The notes under the pieces are model-generated. The model saw nothing but the letters and a program-made list of their open reading frames with translations, made no database searches and was not told where the DNA came from. The translations under genes were made by a program, and so were the position numbers. A stretch of DNA of 64,000 nucleotides, taken from an uncultured Collinsella sp. Its GTDB lineage: Bacteria; Actinomycetota; Coriobacteriia; Coriobacteriales; Coriobacteriaceae. Shown here one piece after another: positions 14,386-20,285 of the stretch. The stretch is taken from assembly GCA_905197665.1 (NCBI GenBank), contig CAJJZP010000015.1:1-64000 (forward strand). Reading direction: 5' to 3'. The stretch's first letter is position 1; each line of letters begins with the position of its first letter.

Positions 14386-14964
14386 CTACTCGCCCCTCAT
14401 CTTGGTCATGACCTCGACCTTGGCCTCGGCCACGGTCGCCCGCCGCTCGGAGGCGGCGAGGCGGTCCTTGAGGGCGGCGACTTCGGCCATCAGGTCGCGC
14501 TGGGCCAGTAGCGCATCGCTCAGCTCGGCCTGGGCTTTCAACGCAGCGTCACGCTCGCCGCGCAGTCGCTCGATCTCATCGGCCATGGCCTCAGCCTCGG
14601 CGTGGAGCTGGGCGACCTGCCTGCCGAGCCCCTTAGCACGGGAAAGGTGCCTGACGCCCGCGGCGTGGAGCTCGTTGTTCTCGAGTTCGAGACTCGCGGT
14701 ATCGAGTTCGAACTTCTCCTCTATAAAGGCAATCCGCTCATTGCAGTCGGCCTCAATTTTTTCATTCCGATCCGTCGCCTCGGCGAGCTTGCGGTTGAAT
14801 TTGTCGAGCTGGGCCCTGAGCAGCGCGTTCTCGGTCTTGAGATCGGCGGTCTCGCGCAGCAGCTTCTCTCGCCAAGCCTTTTCAATCTGCTCGGCGGCCT
14901 CATCGAGGACGTCCTTCACGCCGGGCGTCTCGCTGATTTTTCTGTCGTTCGGGTTGTCTGTCAT
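14386..14964 (-). CDS. Coiled-coil protein of unknown function
   Basis: Soluble protein of 192 residues without signal peptide or membrane segment. From about residue 20 to the end it is a nearly continuous coiled coil rich in Ala, Glu, Leu and Arg (ETADLKTENALLRAQLDKFN, EIERLRGERDAALKAQ). No catalytic motif is seen and I recognise no family. ATG 14964 is preferred over the TTG at 14979 because GGAG lies 9 bases upstream of it. It is convergent with the phosphoesterase operon and otherwise isolated. A structural or scaffold role, or interaction with mob proteins, would be guesses. Confidence 0.65.
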   Translation of the reverse strand: MTDNPNDRKISETPGVKDVLDEAAEQIEKAWREKLLRETADLKTENALLRAQLDKFNRKLAEATDRNEKIEADCNERIAFIEEKFELDTASLELENNELHAAGVRHLSRAKGLGRQVAQLHAEAEAMADEIERLRGERDAALKAQAELSDALLAQRDLMAEVAALKDRLAASERRATVAEAKVEVMTKMRGE

Positions 14965-15279
14965 CGTGCGGCACTCCAATCAACAATGGGCATGGCTCCG
15001 CCATGCCGTACGGCTGGGAACAAATACGCGGCCGCTGTTGAGTTGTGTTTGTCCTGCGCTTGGTGAGTTCTAAAAGCGTCTCAAGTCATACGTTCACGCA
15101 GGTTTTCGATTGGAGAAATACCGCACGTTTTCATGGTATCACGTGCCTTAAAGAACATGAATGGGCGGTCATATCGATTCGTTGAAAATAGCACCTACGA
15201 CGTGCTGGTGGCGGGAGAGTGATGGCGTTAAAGATGTCGAGAATGATTATGGGAGTATTTTAGATGCAGGTATGAGAAA

Positions 15280-15339
15280 GGGTCGAATCGAAGTGTCTGG
15301 CCGGACGCCAATTGTCCGGGAACTGTTTCGGTTCGACCC
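15280..15339. repeat. 60-base imperfect palindrome
   Basis: GGGTCGAATCGAA (15280-15292) faces TTCGGTTCGACCC (15327-15339), with an inner stem CCGGAC/GTCCGG (15301-15306/15314-15319). It would form one long hairpin in DNA or RNA. It lies in the 15000-15570 region, which holds no intact gene. Confidence 0.55.
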
Positions 15340-15377
15340 TGCTTCATTTTACATCCGCGGCATGTTTTTGTAGACGC

Positions 15378-15475
15378 CTGGCGATTACCGACCTTCACGA
15401 CCTCGATGACGGTTTCCCCGTCCTCGATTCTTGCCAGATTGCGGTAGACATGCTGCGTGAATGGTCGGATATCAT
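15378..15475 (-). pseudogene. Remnant reading HVYRNLARIEDGETVIEVVK...
   Basis: A minus-strand stretch with codon use like a real gene encodes FTQHVYRNLARIEDGE and VIEVVKVGNRQAS, which resembles the C-terminal end of a small RelE/ParE-like or similar protein. It lacks a start with ribosome site, is cut on one side by a terminator hairpin and runs on the other into unrelated sequence, so it looks like a decayed fragment. The identification is tentative. Confidence 0.3.
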
Positions 15476-15477
15476 TT

Positions 15478-15525
15478 GAGCCAGAATCCTCTTCTATTGA
15501 AGCGGATTCTGGCTCAGTGGTTTTT
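15478..15525 (+). terminator. Strong hairpin with T run
   Basis: Perfect 12-bp stem GAGCCAGAATCC (15478-15489) with GGATTCTGGCTC (15504-15515), tail AGTGGTTTTT. It is oriented for plus-strand transcripts; no intact plus-strand gene precedes it closely. Confidence 0.65.
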
Positions 15526-15572
15526 AACTCGGTTGTTTGACAGAAGCCCACGTCGATAGTCGGGCTGTGGAC

Positions 15573-15959
15573 TTAAGATTTCGGGGGCTCCCAAGCGTTT
15601 TCGATCGCGGCGCGGTAGATTGCAGCGTAATTAAGCATCCAGCTGCCATCACCAGTTTTTTGAATATACCCCTTATCCTTTAGAGAAGTATAGGCTCGGG
15701 ATATCGTGTTCTTGCTCAAGTGGTAGTGATCCTCAATCCATTTGCTTCTAGCGCAAAAGCCCATGGGCCGTTTGTTTTTGGAAGGTTTTCCAAACTTCCA
15801 TACGAGGCCGAGGATGAGACGCTCGGCGGCAACGGTGGTGACGCAGCACGCCCACTCGGGCACTGAAATAAAAATAGCTTTATCCATTTTCTCTATAATC
15901 TTTCGTTGCTCGGTAACATCATCGTTGAATATGTCGGAAATTGACGGTAGCTCGCTCAT
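15573..15959 (-). CDS. Winged-helix DNA-binding protein of the element
   Basis: Protein of 128 residues with a C-terminal winged helix-turn-helix: GFCARSKWIEDHYHLSKNTI, then SRAYTSLKDKGYIQKTGDG, followed by LNYAAIYRAAIENAWEPPKS. The middle holds AAERLILGLVWKFGK. Such proteins on actinobacterial elements act as regulators or replication/excision helpers; which applies here is unknown. ATG 15959 is favoured over an in-frame GTG at 15968, which lies inside the ribosome site AGGTGG. It starts 10 bases beyond the end of the excisionase-like gene and is probably cotranscribed with it. Confidence 0.7.
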   Translation of the reverse strand: MSELPSISDIFNDDVTEQRKIIEKMDKAIFISVPEWACCVTTVAAERLILGLVWKFGKPSKNKRPMGFCARSKWIEDHYHLSKNTISRAYTSLKDKGYIQKTGDGSWMLNYAAIYRAAIENAWEPPKS

Positions 15960-15968
15960 GTTTACCAC

Positions 15969-16214
15969 CTAGTCAAGGTGGGCGGTACGACCTTCAAGCT
16001 GCTTGAAAAGCTCATAAAACGAGCTTTCAAACATGTAATTCGAGCGATGGATTTGGATGAGCTTGCCGGACTCGCGCATGAATTTGCGTGCGGTGTTTTC
16101 GCTCCAGCCAGTGAGTTCGCGGATATCGTTAACGCGGAGCAACCGATCGCACTGAGCGGCACCAGTGGGGAAAGTCGGTGTGGACGCCTGAGTGCTAATC
16201 TTTGGAGTAGCCAT
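15969..16214 (-). CDS. Excisionase-like small HTH protein
   Basis: Protein of 81 residues whose central part LLRVNDIRELTGWSENTARK, then FMRESGKLIQIHRSNYMFES, matches a MerR/excisionase-type helix-turn-helix (HTH_17-like) of recombination directionality factors. A ribosome site GAAAGGAT precedes ATG 16214. It lies one gene away from the tyrosine integrase on the same strand, the usual place for xis. By analogy it would bend attachment-site DNA and favour excision. The N-terminal 25 residues are polar and probably disordered. Function is inferred from motif and position. Confidence 0.65.
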   Translation of the reverse strand: MATPKISTQASTPTFPTGAAQCDRLLRVNDIRELTGWSENTARKFMRESGKLIQIHRSNYMFESSFYELFKQLEGRTAHLD

Positions 16215-16432
16215 GATGAGCTATCCTTTCAATGAGGGCCCTCCCTGTGCTTGTAAGACTTACCAGGTTCATAAGCACTTGGGGGGCCGGTTTCTATGAC
16301 TACATGCGTAGCCATCTGACAGCTTTAGCATGTATTAAAACTCATTAGTTGTCAATCAAATATAGCATCTACCTGCGGAAACGGTATTATAGTACCGTAA
16401 TATTATGAATAAAACGATGAATGAAAAACATG
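16215..16432 (-). promoter_or_regulatory. Control region between integrase and excisionase-like genes
   Basis: 218 bases without a gene. On the minus strand there is a consensus TTGACA (about 16349-16354) with a weak -10 candidate about 15 bases on. A short palindrome ACGGTATTATAGTACCGT lies near 16380-16397. These could drive and regulate the xis-like operon. Confidence 0.35.
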
Positions 16433-17680
16433 CTATTTCTCGCTTCTCTGTATATAGGCGTTGATGAAGTCTTCGTAGCCTTTAACTGCTTTTATTTCTG
16501 ATTGTTGAACGAGGCTTGTATACGTTTTGAGCGTGATATTGGGGTCCGCGTGGCCAAGAATACCTTGCACGCTTCTAACGTCCGATCCGTTCGCCAGCAT
16601 AAAAGTGCTTACGCAATGCCTGAGCTGATGCGGGCAGATGCCCTTATATAGTTTTCCGCCAGTCGAATTATTCGGCTCATAGATTCCAAGATTGCAGCTA
16701 ACTGCGAAATCGCGAAACCAATGGTTGAAGATGTAGTTCTTCATGTGACAGACAGTAGGGACCCCTTGCTCGACAGCAATATCGCTGATGATGGGAGTGC
16801 TGCCAGTCTGGGACAGCCCCAGAGAGGCCAGGAGCTCTTTTTGTATGGCTGACCATGATTGAAGACGTTCGGCCAGGGTTTCTCCAACGGGGATTTTGCG
16901 TTGGCTTTCTTGTGACTTGGGTGCCCTCAGTTCATGATCGTTGGTGTACTGCCTGTCAATTTTCAAGGTTTTATTGGCAGGGTCCCAATCGCGCCATTCG
17001 AGGCCCAGCATCTCGCCTTTTCGCATACCCGTATACACTAGTACTAGCGTACCAACAGCTTCGGCGGTGAGCTCAATGTGTTGAAGATGTGTGCATAGGG
17101 TAGCTACTTGCTCGATTGTCAGTGATTCTCTTTTGTTGCGTGGTCTGCGAACATGAACGGTAGCGCAGGGGTTTCGGTCAATTATTCTCTTTGCGACTGC
17201 ATTCGACAGAATCTGGCGCAGTTTCGCATTGATTCGTACAAGCTCAGATGGTTTGTATTTTCCCGTACGACGAGCTTCGGCATATGTTTCTTCGATTAGA
17301 TCGGGAGTTAGCCCCTCAATTGTCTGAAACGCGCCGAATAGGTCTTCGATATGCCTGCAATCGTACGCTTCTCTTTCATAGCTCGTTGGCGCAAGCTCGG
17401 TGTCCCTATTTTCATGAAAGGCCCAGCAGTAGGACGCAAGCAAAGTGGGCTTTTTAGTTTTAGTGATCGTGCCAGAGGAGTTGATTTCAGCCAGCTTGGC
17501 CTGCATTGCAGCCTTAGCTTCTGTTTTAGTCTTGCAACGAACCGTATAAGTTGGGGATCGTTTGTAACGCCCTGTCTTAGGGTCCTTGACCCCAAGGGAA
17601 AAATAATAGCGATAGGTGTTAGGTGATCTCTTGTCTTTCCAACACGTGCCTCTTCCGCTAATTAGTGGCTGTTCTGACAT
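16433..17680 (-). CDS. int: Tyrosine recombinase/integrase of the element
   Basis: Site-specific recombinase of 415 residues, expected to insert and excise the element at the 47-bp tRNA-Arg site. It has an arm-binding N-terminal part (DPKTGRYKRSPTYTV), a SAM-like core-binding domain at about 75-165 and a catalytic domain from about 185. All catalytic residues are visible: Arg220 (TGMRKGEM), Lys255 (APKSQ), His351 and Arg354 (CPHQLRH), His377 (GHADP) and Tyr387 (TLKTYTSL). ATG 17680 is preceded by CGGAG. The gene reads away from attR, 191 bases inside it, the standard layout for tRNA-targeting integrases. It looks intact. Confidence 0.93.
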   Translation of the reverse strand: MSEQPLISGRGTCWKDKRSPNTYRYYFSLGVKDPKTGRYKRSPTYTVRCKTKTEAKAAMQAKLAEINSSGTITKTKKPTLLASYCWAFHENRDTELAPTSYEREAYDCRHIEDLFGAFQTIEGLTPDLIEETYAEARRTGKYKPSELVRINAKLRQILSNAVAKRIIDRNPCATVHVRRPRNKRESLTIEQVATLCTHLQHIELTAEAVGTLVLVYTGMRKGEMLGLEWRDWDPANKTLKIDRQYTNDHELRAPKSQESQRKIPVGETLAERLQSWSAIQKELLASLGLSQTGSTPIISDIAVEQGVPTVCHMKNYIFNHWFRDFAVSCNLGIYEPNNSTGGKLYKGICPHQLRHCVSTFMLANGSDVRSVQGILGHADPNITLKTYTSLVQQSEIKAVKGYEDFINAYIQRSEK

Positions 17681-17871
17681 CTTTGCACTCCGTTTCTTTG
17701 AATAGTTTTCAACAATTCATTGAGTGCAGTTTAGCTAAAGCTGTTAGTAATATGTTTGTAAAAGCGTAGGCGCAGCTACCGGAGGTAAAAGACACAAACT
17801 GCTATGTTTATCTGCGGTTATATGGTGTTCAATGATGCTTGATGAATAGTAGGGGGTAGCATTAAATCATA

Positions 17872-17918
17872 TCTCCTAAAGCGGGTGTCGACGGTTCGAA
17901 TCCGCCCGGGGGCACCAG
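17872..17918 (+). repeat. attR: 47-bp direct repeat of the tRNA-Arg 3' part
   Basis: Same 47 bases as 4258-4304, without the 5' part of a tRNA, so not a functional tRNA gene. Marks the right end of the integrative element. Confidence 0.92.
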
Positions 17919-18046
17919 GGAATATGACGGCGTCGCGAGAGCGGCGCCGTTTCTGGTTTGTGGGGCCGCCGGCGGATTCGGACCGTCGACACCCGCATCA
18001 CTTATTTCCCCGCGGGGGGAGTTTTCGAATCCGCCCGGGGGCACCA
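17919..18046. repeat. Older tRNA 3'-end remnants beside attR
   Basis: After attR come a hairpin (ACGGCGTC...GGCGCCGT, 17928-17951) followed by TTCTGGTTT, an inverted imperfect copy of the tRNA T-arm region (GGCGGATTCGGACCGTCG at 17971-17988, continuing to 17995), and a direct partial copy TTCGAATCCGCCCGGGGGC (18024-18042) with ACCA to 18046. They look like scars of earlier integrations at the same tRNA. Confidence 0.65.
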
Positions 18047-18056
18047 GAGATTTGCC

Positions 18057-18092
18057 GAGCCCGGTACCGCCACGGTGCCGGGCTCTTCTGGT
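18057..18092 (+). terminator. Terminator, probably the original one of tRNA-Arg
   Basis: Stem GAGCCCGGTACCG (18057-18069) with CGGTGCCGGGCTC (18073-18085), one mismatch, tail TTCTGGTT. It follows the last tRNA 3'-end remnant directly. Confidence 0.7.
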
Positions 18093-18114
18093 TCAATGCC
18101 ATATCAAAAATGAA

Positions 18115-18145
18115 GCGCCCGCTTGCTGGGGGAGCAAGCGGGCGC
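18115..18145 (-). terminator. Terminator of the pknB operon
   Basis: Perfect 13-bp stem GCGCCCGCTTGCT (18115-18127) with AGCAAGCGGGCGC (18133-18145). On the minus strand it is followed by TTCATTTTTG, so it ends the minus-strand envelope-signalling operon. Confidence 0.85.
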
Positions 18146-18197
18146 CTGTGAGCGAATATGTTTGCGGCGAGAGCCGTAATGAGCGGTTGGGTGGCGA

Positions 18198-20153
18198 CTA
18201 GTTGGTCGTACCGGAATCGTCGCCCGTACCCGAGCCCGAACCCGAGCCAGAAAGTGCAACCGTCAGCGTAATCGTGCTGTCGGTGGACTGCTTGCCGGTG
18301 GGGGAGACGCCCGTAACGGTGGCATCCTCGTTACCGCTCACGGGATTGCCGTTCTGGTCACAGAAGCCAATGTTATAGAAACCGGCGTTGTTGAGCGCGG
18401 TAACGGCGGCGGAAATGCTCTTGCCGTATAGGTTGCCCGGGACGGAGGCCTTGCCGGACTTCTTGGCAATGACGACGGTAATCGTGGCGCCGGGCTTCTG
18501 CTTACCGCTGGGGTTCCAGCTGATCACGGTGCCCTCGGTAACCGAGTCGTTCTCCTGGTAGCTCACGTCGACGCCGAAGCCTGCCATATCGAGGGCGTTA
18601 CGCGCCTGGGCCTCGGTCATGTCGGTCAGGTCGGGGACGGACGTGGTATCCGGGCCGCTCGAGACCTTGTACGAGATGGTCGTGCCCTTCGCGACTTCCT
18701 TACCGGCTTCGGTGCCCTGCTCAAAGACCTGGCCCTCATCGGCCTCGTTGGCCTCCTCGGAGGCGTTGCCCTTCAGGCCAACGCTTGCCAGCGCGGCTTC
18801 TGCCTGGTCCTTGGTCAGGCCGACAAGCCGGGGAACCTCAACCTTCTCGGAGGGCTTGGGGCCCTTGGAGATTACCAGGTTCACCTTAGTGCCCTTGGCC
18901 TTCTTGGTGTTGCCGTTGGGCGTCTGCTCGGCGACCTTGCCTTCGTCGACATCGTCGTTGTAGCTTTGGTCGATGGTGCCGACCTCGAGGCCGGCTTCCT
19001 TGATCTGCTCGACGGCAGTCTGCTGGTCCTTGCCTAGCACATCGGGCACGGTGACCTGCTCGCCGCCAAAGAGTCCTGTGGCAAAGGCCACCACGATACC
19101 GATGACGGCAACGGCTGCCACCACGGCGGCGATGATCTTGTTCTTGTTGGATTTGGGCTTTTCGACCTCGTAGGAGCCGGTGGAGCCCGAAACCGAGCTA
19201 CGGGCGGTATTCTGGCCGCTCACGCCCGAGACGGGACGCACCATGGCGCGCGTCTGATCGGAAAGCTCGCGAGTCTTGGTGGCGCCCAGCTCACCGGGGG
19301 CACCGATGATGCGCGTGGGCTCCGAGATGTTGACGGCACGGCCCGACAGGTAGCTGTTGAGCACCTGACGCAGCTCGTCGGCGGTCTGGAAGCGGTTTGC
19401 CGGGTCCTTCTCCATGCACTTGAGGATGATGCGCTCAAGGTCGGCGTCGACACCGGAGTTGATCTGGCTCGGCGGAATAGGCAGCTCGTTGACCTGCTTG
19501 AGTGCGACCGAGATAGCGTCGTCACCGTCAAAGGGAACGCGGCCGGTGGCGCACTCGTACATCACGACGCCCAGCGAGTAGATATCCGAGGTGGGGCCGA
19601 GGTCCTGACCACGGGTCTGCTCGGGGCTGACGTAGTGGGCGGTTCCCAGCACGTTGTTGTCTTGCGTGAGGTGGCTGTTCTTGGCGCGCGCGATGCCAAA
19701 GTCCATCACCTTGATGTTGCCGTCTGGCAGCACCATGATGTTCTGCGGCTTAATGTCGCGGTGGATGATCTCGTGCTTGTGGGCGACCGAAAGCGCGGAG
19801 CTGATCTGCGAGCCGATCTGCGCGACCTTCTTGGGGTCGAGGGCGCCGTGGCTCTTGATGCCGCTCTTAAGGTCGGTGCCGCGCAGGTACTCCATGACGA
19901 TGTAATAGGTGTCGCCGTCCTTGCCCCAATCGTAGACGCCCACGATATAGGGGGAGGAGAGACCGGCTGCTGCCTGGGCCTCCTGCTTAAAGCGTGCGGC
20001 GAAGGTTGCGTCGCCAGCATACTGCGGCAGCATGATCTTGACGGCTACCGTGCGGTCGAGGACCTGGTCCTGCGCACGGTAGACGGTCGCCATACCGCCT
20101 GTCCCCACCTTATCCTTGAGGAGGTATCTTCCCCCGAGGACCCTCTGTTCCAT
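18198..20153 (-). CDS. pknB: PASTA-domain Ser/Thr protein kinase PknB
   Basis: Membrane kinase that senses peptidoglycan fragments and phosphorylates cell-wall and division proteins. The 651-residue protein has a Hanks-type kinase domain at about 10-270 with GTGGMATVY, Lys39, catalytic HRDIKPQN (Asp133) and DFG at 151, one membrane segment at about 340-362, and four extracellular PASTA domains from about 366 (each opening V-x-V-P or S-V-P, the fourth diverged). The end is a Gly/Ser/Thr-rich tail. ATG 20153 is preferred to the ATG at 20168, because the AGGAG site lies between them. Last gene of the fha-PP2C-SEDS/PBP-pknB operon; the order mirrors that of mycobacteria. Confidence 0.95.
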   Translation of the reverse strand: MEQRVLGGRYLLKDKVGTGGMATVYRAQDQVLDRTVAVKIMLPQYAGDATFAARFKQEAQAAAGLSSPYIVGVYDWGKDGDTYYIVMEYLRGTDLKSGIKSHGALDPKKVAQIGSQISSALSVAHKHEIIHRDIKPQNIMVLPDGNIKVMDFGIARAKNSHLTQDNNVLGTAHYVSPEQTRGQDLGPTSDIYSLGVVMYECATGRVPFDGDDAISVALKQVNELPIPPSQINSGVDADLERIILKCMEKDPANRFQTADELRQVLNSYLSGRAVNISEPTRIIGAPGELGATKTRELSDQTRAMVRPVSGVSGQNTARSSVSGSTGSYEVEKPKSNKNKIIAAVVAAVAVIGIVVAFATGLFGGEQVTVPDVLGKDQQTAVEQIKEAGLEVGTIDQSYNDDVDEGKVAEQTPNGNTKKAKGTKVNLVISKGPKPSEKVEVPRLVGLTKDQAEAALASVGLKGNASEEANEADEGQVFEQGTEAGKEVAKGTTISYKVSSGPDTTSVPDLTDMTEAQARNALDMAGFGVDVSYQENDSVTEGTVISWNPSGKQKPGATITVVIAKKSGKASVPGNLYGKSISAAVTALNNAGFYNIGFCDQNGNPVSGNEDATVTGVSPTGKQSTDSTITLTVALSGSGSGSGTGDDSGTTN

Positions 20154-20285
20154 TCCTGCTCCTAACATAACTATTCGCTCAACGATGTGTGTAGTACCAG
20201 ATGTGTGGCCGCTGGGGCCGTGTGGCGCGTTGCCGCTAGCTCATCGGCCGCGGCGCGCCATAAGTATCCGCTTTGATCACGGGCA

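Larger units (their letters stand above)
4258..17918. mobile_element. Integrative mobilizable element in tRNA-Arg(CCT)
   Basis: A ~13.6-kb element bounded by 47-bp direct repeats: attL 4258-4304 inside the tRNA gene and attR 17872-17918. The integrase gene lies next to attR and reads inward. Between the repeats are an excisionase-like gene, mobC and relaxase genes, a hairpin-rich candidate oriT and cargo (surface protein, lipoprotein, metallophosphoesterases). No coupling ATPase, VirB4 or other type IV secretion gene is visible, so it should depend on a helper for transfer. Boundaries are seen directly; mobility is inferred. Confidence 0.88.

Noticed and set aside
15161..15373. Plus-strand 70-residue frame in the integrative element
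   Set aside because: No ribosome site and it runs through the 60-base palindrome.
4304..17871. A complete self-transmissible conjugative element
   Set aside because: Relaxase and MobC are present, but no coupling protein, VirB4-like ATPase or other mating-pore gene is seen.
17872..17918. Second tRNA-Arg gene
   Set aside because: Only the 3' part is present, without acceptor 5' strand and D-arm; it is attR.
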